A DNA stretch of 49,005 nt from Desulfuromonadales bacterium (GTDB taxonomy: Bacteria; Desulfobacterota; Desulfuromonadia; Desulfuromonadales; Syntrophotaleaceae). The stretch is taken from assembly GCA_030154185.1 (NCBI GenBank), contig JASKKK010000017.1, positions 1 to 49,005 of the forward strand. Reading direction: 5' to 3'. Shown piece by piece: positions 17,004 to 26,916 of the stretch. Under the pieces are notes generated by a model. The model ran no database searches. It was given only the letters and a program-made list of their open reading frames with translations, and was not told where the DNA came from. The translations under genes were made by a program, and so were the position numbers. The first letter of the stretch is position 1. Every line of letters begins with the position of its first letter.

Positions 17004-17136
17004 GCCCCTCCCCTTTCGTGCTCGACAACACTGATCACAGGAAAATTTCTTTTAACAATTATATCGAAAATCCTTATCCAGGAATGCCTGGAAAAAATCC
17101 CCTGCATCCCTGTCAAATAATGTTTTGTTTTTAAAG

Positions 17137-19278
17137 TTACCGCCGCGTGATCCGCCAGCAGTTGTGTATCTTCGGGTTGCGGACGAAATCCTGCGGTATG
17201 GTGGCGGCGGTGATATCTTCGATTTCCAACTCTGGCAGGGCCTCGAAATCCATGCGGAACTTACGGAAATTATTGGAAAAAATCAATACGCCCCGGGGGG
17301 CAAGCAGATTCGCGGCGAGACGAATCAGGCGCACGTGGTCGCGCTGGATATCGAGCGTCGTTTCCATCGATTTTGAAGTGGAGAAGGTCGGTGGATCGAG
17401 AAAGATCAGATCGTAGTGCCCCTGCTCCCGCTCGAGATACTGCAGCACGTCGGTCGCGACAAAGCGGTGCTGCGGTCCGGCCAGCCGGTTAAGTCTCAGG
17501 TTGGCCTGCGCCCAGTCGAGGTAGGTGCGCGACATGTCGACGGTGACGCTGCTGGTCGCGCCGCCCTTGACGGCATGTACGGTAGCGGTGCCGGTGTAGG
17601 CGAACAGATTGAGAAAACTCTTGCCCTCGGCCATAGCCTGCAGCATGAAACGGGTCGGGCGATGATCGAGAAACAGCCCGGTATCGAGATAATCGGTCAG
17701 GTTGACCAGAAACCAGCAGTTGCCTTCGCGCACCTCGAAGCGTTCGCCAGTGCGGTCGAGTTTCTGATACTGGCTGGAGCCCTTCTGTCTGCGCCGCACC
17801 TTGAGGGCGATGGCGTCTGGTTCGACATCGAGCACCTCGGGCAGCACCCGCATCACTTCGCGCAGGCGGCGTTCGGCCTGACGACGGTCGACAGATGCCG
17901 GTGCCTGGTATTCCTGCACATGCACCCGCTCCTCGTAAATGTCGACGGCGACAGCATACTCGGGCATATCGGCGTCGTAGAGACGGTAGCAGGTTACGTC
18001 TTCTTTTTTGAGCCAGCGGCGCAACTGCTTCAGGTTTTTGCGCAGGCGATTGGCAAACATCACAGCCCCGTCGCTCAATGGTGCCTGCGGGGCGTTCGCG
18101 CCGAAAAAGCGCTCCTTCGCAATATCGAAATTAAGCAGGCGACACTCCAGCGCCCCGTTGTAAAGCTTGTACAGCTTGTGGGCGCGGATGCCGATATGCC
18201 TGGCCAGGTCCGGATTGCCGGTGAAAACCGAGGCCTGCCAGCCGGTGAAATGCTCGCGCAGCTTTTCCCCCAGCAGTCGATACAGGGCGCGCAGTTCCTC
18301 AACCTCGCCGAGACGCTCGCCGTATGGGGGATTGGTCACCAGCAGCCCGACGTGATCGACCGTGCCGGGAATCGTCTGCAGATGATCGAGGCCGCGCCGC
18401 TCAAAATGCAGATGTTGTCCGAGACCGGCCAGGTCGGCATTCTCCAGCGCGGCACGGATGGCCTGCCGCTGCTGGTCGTAGCCGATCATCACCGGCAGAT
18501 TCTGCAGACCGGCATCGCGACGACGACGCGCCTCCTTCAGCAACTCTTCCCAAAGCCCCGCGCGATGCTGCAGCCAACCGGTGAACCCCCAATAGGGACG
18601 CGTCAGGCCGGGCGCACCGTCGGCGGCCATCAGCGCCGCTTCGATGAGCAAAGTCCCCGAGCCGCACATGGGATCGACCAAAGCACCACCGCGGGCCGCC
18701 ACCTCCGGCCAGCCGGCACGTAAGAGAATCGCGGCTGCCAGGTTCTCCTTCAGCGGCGCCAGCACACCCTCGGCTCGATAACCGCGCCGATGCAGACTGT
18801 CGCCGGTCAGATCGAGGCTCAAAGTCGCAATATCGCGGTCGATATGCAGATTGAGGCGGATATCGGGGCGCTCCAGGTCGACGGAAGGGCGCTGCTCGAA
18901 ACGCTCGCGAAAGCGGTCGACCACGGCATCCTTGACGCGCAGAGCGGCAAATCGGGAATGGCGGATTTTAGAGCGTCGCACCCGGGCATCGACGGCCAGG
19001 GTGCCGGTGGGGGCCACGTGTTCTTCCCACGGCAGTTCTGCGACGGCAGCGTACAGCGCATCGGGATCGGCAACCGGGAATTCGGCCAGCGGCATCAGCA
19101 CGCGACTGGCCAGGCGCGACCACAGGCAGACCCGGTAGGCGGTTTCCAACGAGCCTTGAAACGATGCGCCGGCACGGGTTTCGGACACCTCGACGGCACC
19201 GAGCTCCCGCAATTCGTCGGCCAGAAGAGGTTCGACGCCCTTGGGCGCGGTGGCAAATAATTTTATGGGTGAATCCAT
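17137..19278 (-). CDS. rlmKL: bifunctional 23S rRNA methyltransferase RlmKL
   Basis: 713 residues. The RlmL half makes m2G2445 and the RlmK half makes m7G2069 in 23S rRNA (E. coli numbering). Seen: a THUMP domain (about 60-160); the RlmL SAM domain with DPMCGSGTLLIEAAL near 205 and the catalytic TNPPYGERL near 310; and the RlmK domain (about 440-710) with FLNLFAYTGTATVHA near 590 and FLDPPTFSTSK near 650. The length matches E. coli (702). An upstream TTG at 19293 is possible; the ATG at 19278 is preferred because family homology starts there. It is followed by a short gap and the TPM gene on the same strand. Confidence 0.95.
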   Translation of the reverse strand: MDSPIKLFATAPKGVEPLLADELRELGAVEVSETRAGASFQGSLETAYRVCLWSRLASRVLMPLAEFPVADPDALYAAVAELPWEEHVAPTGTLAVDARVRRSKIRHSRFAALRVKDAVVDRFRERFEQRPSVDLERPDIRLNLHIDRDIATLSLDLTGDSLHRRGYRAEGVLAPLKENLAAAILLRAGWPEVAARGGALVDPMCGSGTLLIEAALMAADGAPGLTRPYWGFTGWLQHRAGLWEELLKEARRRRDAGLQNLPVMIGYDQQRQAIRAALENADLAGLGQHLHFERRGLDHLQTIPGTVDHVGLLVTNPPYGERLGEVEELRALYRLLGEKLREHFTGWQASVFTGNPDLARHIGIRAHKLYKLYNGALECRLLNFDIAKERFFGANAPQAPLSDGAVMFANRLRKNLKQLRRWLKKEDVTCYRLYDADMPEYAVAVDIYEERVHVQEYQAPASVDRRQAERRLREVMRVLPEVLDVEPDAIALKVRRRQKGSSQYQKLDRTGERFEVREGNCWFLVNLTDYLDTGLFLDHRPTRFMLQAMAEGKSFLNLFAYTGTATVHAVKGGATSSVTVDMSRTYLDWAQANLRLNRLAGPQHRFVATDVLQYLEREQGHYDLIFLDPPTFSTSKSMETTLDIQRDHVRLIRLAANLLAPRGVLIFSNNFRKFRMDFEALPELEIEDITAATIPQDFVRNPKIHNCWRITRR

Positions 19279-19430
19279 CGGAGCAACTTTCAAAAGAGTG
19301 TTTTAAAGGCTTCCATCACCGCTGAGGGGGCAGAGATCGCAGACGGAATCCTCCATATTTTCAAAACCGGATGCGCCTGAGGGGCGATACAGGTGCGGCA
19401 GCATATACGGTGCGTCCCCCCAAGGCAAGC

Positions 19431-21026
19431 CTATCCTCCGACACAGCCGGTCCAGGACGGCACCAGTCCGTACACGATGCCGAAAAGCGGCACCACCAGA
19501 CTGTAGGTCAGCAGGGTGATCAGAACGATGCCGATGAGATTGAGCGCAAAGCCGCTCTTGATCATCTGCGACATGGTGACGTTGCCGGAGCCGAAGACGA
19601 TGGCGTTGGGTGGCGTGGCAACAGGCAGCATGAATGCGCAGGATGCGGCCAGGGCGGCAGGAACCAGCAGCAACAGGGGGTTTTCGCCGATGCCGAGGGC
19701 GACGGCGCAAAGTACCGGCATGGCCATGGCGGCGGTGGCGGTATTGGAGGTCAGTTCGGTCAAAAAGATGATCAGCAGGGTGACCGCCAGCACCAGCACC
19801 AGGATCGGCGCTCCGCTGAGCAACTCGATACGCCCGGCCAACCAGCTCGATAGGCCGGTGCGCTCGAATCCGCAGGCCAGGGACAGTCCACCGCCGAACA
19901 GAAGCAACATGCCCCACGGCAGCCGGTTGGCCCATTCCCAATTCATGGCGAAGGTACCGCGCCGCCCGACCGGAATCACAAACAGCAGCAGGCCGCCGGT
20001 CATGCCGATCACCGCATCGCTGATCATCGACGGCGCGGGCCACAGTTCGGCCACCACCTCGCGCAGAATCCAGGCCAGCGCGGTTAGCCCGAATACCACG
20101 GCGGTAACGCATTCGCCCCGACACATCGGACCGAGACTACGCAGCTCATTTTGAATCAACTCCCGTCCGCCCGGCACCCGCACCAGGCGCATGGGATTGG
20201 CGAAGCGGGTCAGCCATACCCAGCACAGGCCGAGCATGACTACTGCCAGCGGCACGCCGACCTGCATCCAGCGCGCAAAGGTGATCTCAAAACCGTAGGT
20301 ATGTTGCAGATAGCCAGCCAGCACCGTATTGGGCGGCGTGCCGATAAGAGTAGCGATGCCGCCGATGGAACAGGCATAAGCGATCCCAAGCATCAGGTTG
20401 GTTCCGAAGGCGAATTTTTCGCATGAAAAATCGATGCTGCGATCGAGCCCCATACGACGCCCCTCGGCAACGACATGCTGAATGACAGCCACACCAATGG
20501 GCATCATCATCAACGCCGTAACCGTATTGGAAACAAAAGCCGACAATCCGGCACTGGCCACCATGAAGCCAAGCACCAGACGATCGGGCGCAAAGCCGAA
20601 GCCACAGACCACCAGCAGTGCGATTCGCCGGTGCAGGTTCCAGCGCTGCATACTTAAGGCGATCAGAAAGCCGCCCATAAATAAAAAGATCAGCTCGCTG
20701 GCATAAGGCGCCGCCGCATCCTTCATGGGCAGCAGACCGCACATGGGCATGAGAATCAGCGGCAGCAAAGCCGTTGCAGGAATGGGAATGGCTTCGCACA
20801 TCCACCAGGTAGCCATCAGCAGCGCGATGGCCGCCATCTTTTGCGCCTCCGGCGTCATGTCGTCGGGAACCGGGAGCAAAAACATGGACGCGAACAGCGC
20901 CGGCCCGGCCAGCAGACCGATCAGCCGCCGCCGACTCCAGGCGGCGGCACGAAAACCGCTGGAACCTCCCCGCGACTCGTCCTGCGCCTCCGACTCCCTG
21001 TCAGACGGGGCTTGCGGACCGATCAT
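19431..21026 (-). CDS. SLC13/DASS-family anion permease
   Basis: A 531-residue inner-membrane transporter, predicted sodium-coupled uptake of dicarboxylates or of sulfate-type anions. Seen: a polar N-terminus of about 30 residues rich in Asp/Glu/Arg, about 11-12 hydrophobic segments, and the two substrate/Na+ SNT motifs in FVSNTVTALMMMPIG (about 164) and LTSNTATAAMAMPV (about 435), followed by the conserved ATPPNAIVFGSG. These two SNT hairpins are the hallmark of DASS transporters; the substrate cannot be deduced. The ATG at 21026 is used. It lies 82 bases downstream of mogA on the same strand. Confidence 0.88.
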   Translation of the reverse strand: MIGPQAPSDRESEAQDESRGGSSGFRAAAWSRRRLIGLLAGPALFASMFLLPVPDDMTPEAQKMAAIALLMATWWMCEAIPIPATALLPLILMPMCGLLPMKDAAAPYASELIFLFMGGFLIALSMQRWNLHRRIALLVVCGFGFAPDRLVLGFMVASAGLSAFVSNTVTALMMMPIGVAVIQHVVAEGRRMGLDRSIDFSCEKFAFGTNLMLGIAYACSIGGIATLIGTPPNTVLAGYLQHTYGFEITFARWMQVGVPLAVVMLGLCWVWLTRFANPMRLVRVPGGRELIQNELRSLGPMCRGECVTAVVFGLTALAWILREVVAELWPAPSMISDAVIGMTGGLLLFVIPVGRRGTFAMNWEWANRLPWGMLLLFGGGLSLACGFERTGLSSWLAGRIELLSGAPILVLVLAVTLLIIFLTELTSNTATAAMAMPVLCAVALGIGENPLLLLVPAALAASCAFMLPVATPPNAIVFGSGNVTMSQMIKSGFALNLIGIVLITLLTYSLVVPLFGIVYGLVPSWTGCVGG

Positions 21027-21108
21027 GACATAACCTCATAAACATCACATGTTCGCATCCATCTATACCTCATAGTCAGTTTCATCCGGCGTTTTTGGAT
21101 GGTCCCGG

Positions 21109-21648
21109 TTAATGTTTGGGACGAAACGCCACGATGCGCCGCTCATCGGTGGTGAGATAAGGTCCGCCGATAAGATCAATGCACATCGGCACAGCGGCGA
21201 ATACGGCATCGAGGCATTCGGCAATGGCCTTGGGCTGACCGGGCAGATTAACGATCAGGCTGCCGCCACGAATGCCGGCGAGCTGTCGCGACAGGATGGC
21301 GGTCGGCACCTTGGCAAGCGATACATGGCGCATCAGTTCACCGAAACCCGGCATCATTTTTCTGCATACCGCTTCGGTTGCCTCCGGCGTCACATCGCGC
21401 GGTGCCGGGCCGGTTCCGCCGGTGGTAATGACCAGACAGCATTCCTGAATGTCGCACAGGTCGACAAGGGCGGCCTCGATGGCGTGCTGGTCATCAGCCA
21501 CCGTCCGACTTATCCCCTCCCAGGGGGAGGTCAGCACCTCCTCCAGATAGGCGCGGACAGCCGGACCACCGCGGTCTTCGTAAACCCCGCTGCTGGCACG
21601 ATCGGAGACGGTCAGAATACCGATACGGGCACGGTTATCTTCAGTCAT
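21109..21648 (-). CDS. mogA: molybdopterin adenylyltransferase
   Basis: 179 residues. Adenylates molybdopterin before Mo or W insertion. Seen: GILTVSDRAS at the start, the nucleotide/MPT-binding TTGGTGPAPRDVTPEAT near 95, and GGSLIVNLPGQPKA near 135, all at MogA spacing. The length fits stand-alone MogA. The ATG at 21648 is followed by a short acidic start; GGGAGGAC lies upstream. The enzyme would supply the same cofactor pathway as the tungstate transporter at 34-38 kb. Confidence 0.93.
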   Translation of the reverse strand: MTEDNRARIGILTVSDRASSGVYEDRGGPAVRAYLEEVLTSPWEGISRTVADDQHAIEAALVDLCDIQECCLVITTGGTGPAPRDVTPEATEAVCRKMMPGFGELMRHVSLAKVPTAILSRQLAGIRGGSLIVNLPGQPKAIAECLDAVFAAVPMCIDLIGGPYLTTDERRIVAFRPKH

Positions 21649-21788
21649 GTCGTCCTCCCTTCACTGGTCTCGATGGGTCAGTATAGCAAATCAGCGGCAA
21701 AAATGCGGATTAAGATTCTTTGGCAAGAAATGACATGCAGGTAGAATGACAGGATCAAACGGCCAAGCGGCTATGTCGCAGGCGACTT

Positions 21789-24755
21789 TCAGGAAATCGC
21801 CGCGGCGGAGACGGAATCTTGCTGACGCAGAACATGCCGAAGATCGGAGGGGGACATGGGACGGCCGAAAAGAAACCCCTGAGCCTGCAGGCAGCCAGCC
21901 TGCAACAGGTACTCGACCTGTTCGGTGGTTTCCACGCCCTCGGCGATGATATCCAGATTGAGACTGCGTGCCATCCCAATGATCGCTTCGACCAGGGAGG
22001 AACTGTCGCGACATTCCGCGACATCCTTGATGAATTTGCGATCGATTTTGAGGCGATCGATAGGAAAGTTTCGCAGGTAGCTCAATGAGGAATACCCGGT
22101 ACCGAAATCATCGATGGCCAGCAATACCTTCCGTGCCTTGAGTTCACCGAACGTCTCGACGTTACCTTCGACATCGTTCATGGCGACGCTTTCGGTTATC
22201 TCCAGTTCCAGCAGACGTGAATCGAACCCCGTACTTCGGAGCACATCGTCGAGCATGGATACGAAATCGGGGTGCTTGATCTGATAACCGGAGATATTCA
22301 CGGACAGACGCAACGGATCGCACCCTGTCTGCAGCAGGGAAAGGCATTCGGTGCAGGCGGTTCGAAGTACCCACTCGCCGATCGGACCAATCAGTCCGGT
22401 CTCTTCCGCCAATGGGATAAAATCATCAGGCATCACCAGACCCAGATCGCCATTATGCCAGCGCAACAAGGCTTCAATCCCGACGATTTGTCCGTTTTGC
22501 AGATTGACCTGCGGTTGATACTCGAGATAAAACTCGTTCCGGGCCAAGGCGCGCTGCAACCGCGATTCGAGCTGATGGCGACGGTGAAAATGCGCATTGA
22601 TCTCTTCGGAAAAAAGTGCAATGGCATTGCGACCGCGCCCCTTGGCCGCATAAAGTGCCCGGTCGGCCCTTTTGATAAGATTGGAGGCATCGACCCCGTG
22701 CAGCGGATAGCAGGCGATACCGACGCTGGCACCGACATAGATCTCATCGCCGTCAAGATGAAAGGGACGCGTCATGATGTTCTGGACATTGCGGGCTATG
22801 GCCATGACTGCAGCCGGATCGTCGACCTCGCTGAGCAGGAAAATGAATTCATCGCCATGCAGTCGCGCCAGGATGTCCTCCTTACCCAAACAGCCCTGAA
22901 GCCTGGATGCTATCTCCTTGAGCAACAGATCGCCTTTGGCATGTCCGAGAGAATCGTTTACCGCCTTGAAATCATCCAGATCGAGGAACATCAGAGCTAG
23001 ACCGTGCCCCCGCGCCACGGCTTCCTCCAGCCGCTTGTCGAGTTCCTTTTTGAGCAGGGCCCGATTGGGCAGTCCGGTAAGATGGTCGTAATATGCCAGA
23101 CGATGCATGGCGCGCTGGGCTCTCTTCTGTTCGGTGACATCGAGGCTGAAAGAGGTGAAACCGCTCAAGCGCCCATGTCCGTCGTGAAACGGGAAAGCGC
23201 GCACCAACCAGATTTTTCCGTCCGGAGTGACAACCTCTCCCGTTTCTGGTTGACCGGTTTTTTCGGCGCGAATCAGGGGACAGCCGATACAGGGTTCCTC
23301 AAGCCCGTGCCAGGCGACATAACAAGGCAGGCCCTCGACTTCCCCCGGATGCCGCCCTGCCAGGTCCAGAGATTTGCGATTGGCCCAGCGAATGCGCAAA
23401 TCCGTATCCAGATAAGCGATCAAATCGGAAGAGCTGTTGAGGATGAGGCTTTTTTCCTGTTCGGATTCCTGAAGAGCCCGCGCCCAACGGTTGCGCTCAA
23501 GAATCTCCATCCGCAATTGCCGGTTGGCCTCGGTCAGATGCAGGGTACGCGCCCGGACCTCCACTTCCAGAGCGCTGCGATCCTCTTCCAACACCGCCTG
23601 AACCTGTTTGCGTCGTTTCATAACGCGCAGCAACAACAGAATCACCCCCAGCAGCACCGAAATGGCGATCAGGCTTTCCAGAAGAATGATGCGCATGCGA
23701 CTCGCCAGCGGGTGCTCCCGATTGACCACGGCGCTTCCGGGCGGAAGATCTTCCGGACGGATGCCGAAACGATCCAGCTGGCGCATATCGAAACTGAATT
23801 CGCCCTGGCTGACGCTGAGCGGCGGCAAGGCCGCCGCCGGCACGCCGTGAAGAATTTTCAATCCCAGACCGGCAAGCTGTCGTCCCTGCAGATATCCGCA
23901 GGTCAATTTTCCGCCTATGATGCCTTGCCCGAGAAAAAAATCCCAGAGACCGTATATGGGAGCCGGACAATTCTCCACCAGTTTCGGCACCACTTCATCG
24001 TATTCGTAAAAATTGTCGGAGGAATCCCGGGAAAACACCCCGAGCAGCACCATGCTGTCTTCAGGCAATTGACGCAGACGCCTGCCGATATCCTCAAGGG
24101 AGATATCCGGCAACATATGAAAAGTCACCCCGTTGCCGAATCTCGATTGCACCTGCTCGACTTTTTTCCTGATTTTGAGTCCGGTCGTGGTTCGGTCGCT
24201 TATAACGAATACCTGCCGGGTGCCGGGATGCAGGCGCAACGCCAGATCGAGCGTGTCGAAGATTTTCGCTTCCTCGCTGATACCCAGCAGACCTTTGCGA
24301 CCCGCCAACCGGGCCCGGTCGAGAAAATTGACGCCACAGAATACCGCCGGGGTCGCACCGAACAATTCATCGCGCGACTCCAACAGAAAATCGAACGCGG
24401 CATCGTCCGAAGCCAGGATCAGATCGAAAAACCCGGGAGGATATTTCAACTGCAGGGTACTGCGCGTATGGCGCTTCATTTCCTTCGAACGGCGCCGTTT
24501 GGTATCCATGTATTCGGTATAGATACGATAGCGCCCGCCGTCGGCCCGAAACACCTCGTGGATGGCGCGGGTGATATCGTCGCTCCAGCGGTATCCGTGA
24601 TGGTAAGAATTCAGGTACAGAATATTCTTCCCGGTGGTCCCGGCGATAGCGGAAGGGACCCCGATTATATACAGCAGGCAACCGAGAACCAGACATCCAA
24701 GGAGCAATACACATCGCAACGACGTGCCAAAGTTTGGGGGGAGAAAACGGAGCAT
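21789..24755 (-). CDS. periplasmic-sensor PAS-GGDEF-EAL protein
   Basis: 988 residues. Seen in order: a signal anchor (about 1-38); an ABC substrate-binding-like periplasmic domain (about 42-345; NILYLNSYHHGYRWSDD, ILASDDAAFDFLL, FCGVNF, VFVISDRTTTG); a transmembrane helix (about 358-378); a coiled coil (about 385-425); PAS (about 435-555); GGDEF with the changed signature HGDEF; and EAL with EALLRW, LEITES, DDFGTGYS, RLKIDR and AEGVET intact. It probably senses a small periplasmic ligand and works mainly as a phosphodiesterase, the cyclase site being altered (inference). The N-terminal domain type also occurs in histidine kinases. A GTG at 24773 is possible, but the ATG at 24755 fits the signal peptide better. 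Confidence 0.88.
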   Translation of the reverse strand: MLRFLPPNFGTSLRCVLLLGCLVLGCLLYIIGVPSAIAGTTGKNILYLNSYHHGYRWSDDITRAIHEVFRADGGRYRIYTEYMDTKRRRSKEMKRHTRSTLQLKYPPGFFDLILASDDAAFDFLLESRDELFGATPAVFCGVNFLDRARLAGRKGLLGISEEAKIFDTLDLALRLHPGTRQVFVISDRTTTGLKIRKKVEQVQSRFGNGVTFHMLPDISLEDIGRRLRQLPEDSMVLLGVFSRDSSDNFYEYDEVVPKLVENCPAPIYGLWDFFLGQGIIGGKLTCGYLQGRQLAGLGLKILHGVPAAALPPLSVSQGEFSFDMRQLDRFGIRPEDLPPGSAVVNREHPLASRMRIILLESLIAISVLLGVILLLLRVMKRRKQVQAVLEEDRSALEVEVRARTLHLTEANRQLRMEILERNRWARALQESEQEKSLILNSSSDLIAYLDTDLRIRWANRKSLDLAGRHPGEVEGLPCYVAWHGLEEPCIGCPLIRAEKTGQPETGEVVTPDGKIWLVRAFPFHDGHGRLSGFTSFSLDVTEQKRAQRAMHRLAYYDHLTGLPNRALLKKELDKRLEEAVARGHGLALMFLDLDDFKAVNDSLGHAKGDLLLKEIASRLQGCLGKEDILARLHGDEFIFLLSEVDDPAAVMAIARNVQNIMTRPFHLDGDEIYVGASVGIACYPLHGVDASNLIKRADRALYAAKGRGRNAIALFSEEINAHFHRRHQLESRLQRALARNEFYLEYQPQVNLQNGQIVGIEALLRWHNGDLGLVMPDDFIPLAEETGLIGPIGEWVLRTACTECLSLLQTGCDPLRLSVNISGYQIKHPDFVSMLDDVLRSTGFDSRLLELEITESVAMNDVEGNVETFGELKARKVLLAIDDFGTGYSSLSYLRNFPIDRLKIDRKFIKDVAECRDSSSLVEAIIGMARSLNLDIIAEGVETTEQVEYLLQAGCLQAQGFLFGRPMSPSDLRHVLRQQDSVSAAAIS

Positions 24756-24904
24756 AAATCTTTTCAAGACCACATGAATAAATTATAAGTTACTGAATTA
24801 TAGGCGGAAGCTCTCTTTGGAATCACATTCTTGATAACACAGGTTACCGTATACTAAAAGACTTAAATAGTCCAGGAAAACCTTGCTGCCCAGCGGTACC
24901 CCCC

Positions 24905-24935
24905 AAAAAAAACGGGCCAGGAAAAACCTGGCCCG
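24905..24935 (-). terminator. Rho-independent terminator after slyD
   Basis: A perfect 9-bp stem CGGGCCAGG/CCTGGCCCG with a 5-base loop is followed on the minus strand by eight T. It ends the slyD transcript 32 bases past the stop codon. Confidence 0.92.
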
Positions 24936-24966
24936 AAATAGATGCATCCGTATCGAACGAAACGAA

Positions 24967-25473
24967 TCAGTGCTGTCCGCAGCCTTGGCAGCCGTTGCTG
25001 CCGTCGCCGCAATGCGACTCGGGCTCAGGTGCTTCAGGCTCCAGACCGGTTTCGACGACTTCGATATCGAAAACCATGGTCTTGCCGGCCATGACGTGGT
25101 TGGCGTCGAGACGCACGGCTTCGTCGGTAATTTCGATCACTACGGCAGGAACGGGGCGACCGCTCTGATCCCGCAGATGAAAACGCTTGCCGACCGCCAC
25201 CTCGAGATTGTCGGGAACGTTGGCCTTGGGAACGTCGACGATCAGGTCCTCGCGGTGCTCACCATAACCGTCCTTGGGCTCGACGGTAATGGTGGTTTTG
25301 TCGCCGGGCTTGAGGCCGACCACGGCATCGTCGAAACCTTTAATGAGTTGGCCTGCGCCAACGGTGAATTTGAGGGGCTCACGCCCTTCGGAAGAATCAA
25401 ACACCTGGCCATCTTCCAAACGGCCGGTGTAATTTACGCTGATCGTATCTCCAGCTTTGATGGTTTCTGCCAT
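24967..25473 (-). CDS. slyD: FKBP-type peptidyl-prolyl isomerase, SlyD, with metal-binding tail
   Basis: 168 residues. Seen: the FKBP start GDTISVNYTGRLEDGQVFDSS, then FTVGAGQLIKGFDDAV, the inserted IF/chaperone flap (about 70-125) and the closing ANHVMAGKTMVFDIEV. The last 15 residues (SHCGDGSNGCQGCGQH) carry three Cys and two His, the metal-binding tail typical of SlyD, which delivers nickel to hydrogenases or folds metalloproteins. A longer frame exists, but the ATG at 25473 has GAGG close upstream. A terminator follows. A 107-base shorter-range gap separates it from the slyD paralog, so it may be read from its own promoter. Confidence 0.93.
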   Translation of the reverse strand: MAETIKAGDTISVNYTGRLEDGQVFDSSEGREPLKFTVGAGQLIKGFDDAVVGLKPGDKTTITVEPKDGYGEHREDLIVDVPKANVPDNLEVAVGKRFHLRDQSGRPVPAVVIEITDEAVRLDANHVMAGKTMVFDIEVVETGLEPEAPEPESHCGDGSNGCQGCGQH

Positions 25474-25646
25474 TTTTCCTCGTCTCCTTGGTCTGATGGT
25501 TGAGAAATGCCATCGCCGCATGCGACAACATTGTAACACCCATTGCGTATTGGATCCGGGTCACGCATGAAGACAATACTTCATAGAACCGGGTTCGTTC
25601 TCCGCCAGGCCTGAAACATGGTGGCCGAGATATGTTGACTGACAGG

Positions 25647-26105
25647 CTACCCTCCGAACAATTCGCTCGGTTTCAGGCCGGTAGCGACGATTTCTATATC
25701 AAAAACCAGAGTCTTTCCCGCCATGGGGTGATTGCCGTCAAGACGTATGAGTTCCCTGGTTACTTTGGTGACGGTGGCCGTCAGAGCCTTGCCTCCCTGC
25801 AGAGGCACCTTGAGTTGCATGCCGGGGGAGACCTTCACCTGGGCAGGCATGCTGCTGCGGGGAATGCTGAGAACATACTCCTCGTTGCGCGATCCGTAAG
25901 CCTGTTCCGGTTCGATGGTAACCTGGGTGCGTTCGCCGGCCCGCATACCGCGAACCGCGTCGTCAAACCCCTTGACCACGGCTCCGGAACCGACCACAAA
26001 GGTGAACGGCCCACGTTCTTCGGTGGTATCGAAAACCTCACCGTCCTGATAACGACCGGTAAAACGAACCCGGATAACATCTCCGTCCTTGATTCCTTCA
26101 GCCAT
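25647..26105 (-). CDS. FKBP-type peptidyl-prolyl isomerase, SlyD-like, no metal tail
   Basis: 152 residues, the same domain order as the neighbouring slyD (FTGRYQDGEVFDTT, VVGSGAVVKGFDDAVRG, IF domain, NHPMAGKTLVFDIEIV) but ending at SELFGG without any Cys or His. It is therefore a folding helper without the metal-delivery function. Its ATG at 26105 lies inside the end of hpnG (8-base overlap), so it is the last gene of the hopanoid operon. It may help fold the operon's periplasmic or membrane products, or be there by chance (inference). Confidence 0.88.
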   Translation of the reverse strand: MAEGIKDGDVIRVRFTGRYQDGEVFDTTEERGPFTFVVGSGAVVKGFDDAVRGMRAGERTQVTIEPEQAYGSRNEEYVLSIPRSSMPAQVKVSPGMQLKVPLQGGKALTATVTKVTRELIRLDGNHPMAGKTLVFDIEIVATGLKPSELFGG

Positions 26106-26880
26106 ACCCTTTTCTCCCCTGATCGAAATCTATTGCAAATAAAGATCGGCAAGCCGGCCAACCATCGGCCAGTCCCCGCAAAGCCCGATGAAAATCTCCC
26201 TGTATCCGCAGCAGCGGCCCCGCAAGCCAGGGACAACGCAGCAGGGTACATAACAGTTTCAGGATTCGCGGCCGTCCGAAATCATCCACCATGGCAAACA
26301 TTGCCTCCGGCACCGCCCTGCCGGCGGCGTCGCAAACGGCTCGCATGGCGAAAAACGGCCTGCAGGCGGTTGCCGCCACCCGGGCCACCGCGGCGCTTTC
26401 CATATCGACGGCCAGGGCACCGCTGTGCTCGTGCCAGAACGCCTTGTGCTCGACACTCAACAGGGGCTTGGTCGCGGTCAAAACAGGGCCAAGCTTTCCC
26501 CGCTTGCCAAAACGATCGGCAAGAGCCGTGGAAAAGGCGAAATCGACCGGCCAGCGCCGACCGCTTTCATCGACGACGTCGGTGGCAATCACGACCCGGC
26601 CGCTGGTCAGTTCCGGATCCAGCCCCCCCGAGACGCCTGCGATTCCGATATGGGTCGCTCCCCGCTCGACCAACAGAGCAGCTGCGGCGGCGGCACGCTC
26701 GCAACCGATACCGCAACGCACCCAGAGGATTTCCGTTCCCACCGGGTCTTCAACGCTGCACAGATCCAGTTCGCCGTGCCGCACCCAGTCACGCCGACCG
26801 AGCATGGCTTGCGCCTCACCCGGCAGGGCCACCACCATGCCGAGGAGAAATCTCGGATTGCGCTGTCGCTCCCTGGTCAT
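26098..26880 (-). CDS. hpnG: hopanoid-associated phosphorylase HpnG
   Basis: 260 residues of the nucleoside phosphorylase fold. HpnG removes adenine from adenosylhopane to give phosphoribosylhopane, the step after HpnH (family knowledge). Seen: VVALPGEAQAML at the start, CGIGCERAAAAA, GIAGVSGGLDPELTSGRVVIATDV (phosphate/nucleoside loop region), the ALAVDMESAAVAR nucleoside-binding Glu motif and AVCDAAG. A GTG at 26889 is the alternative start; the ATG at 26880 is preferred, though neither has a strong ribosome site. It lies 36 bases after hpnH and overlaps the slyD2 gene. Confidence 0.88.
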   Translation of the reverse strand: MTRERQRNPRFLLGMVVALPGEAQAMLGRRDWVRHGELDLCSVEDPVGTEILWVRCGIGCERAAAAAALLVERGATHIGIAGVSGGLDPELTSGRVVIATDVVDESGRRWPVDFAFSTALADRFGKRGKLGPVLTATKPLLSVEHKAFWHEHSGALAVDMESAAVARVAATACRPFFAMRAVCDAAGRAVPEAMFAMVDDFGRPRILKLLCTLLRCPWLAGPLLRIQGDFHRALRGLADGWPACRSLFAIDFDQGRKGYG

Positions 26881-26916
26881 CTTATCCACTGGCGAACCGT
26901 CGTCATCCGCAAAGGT

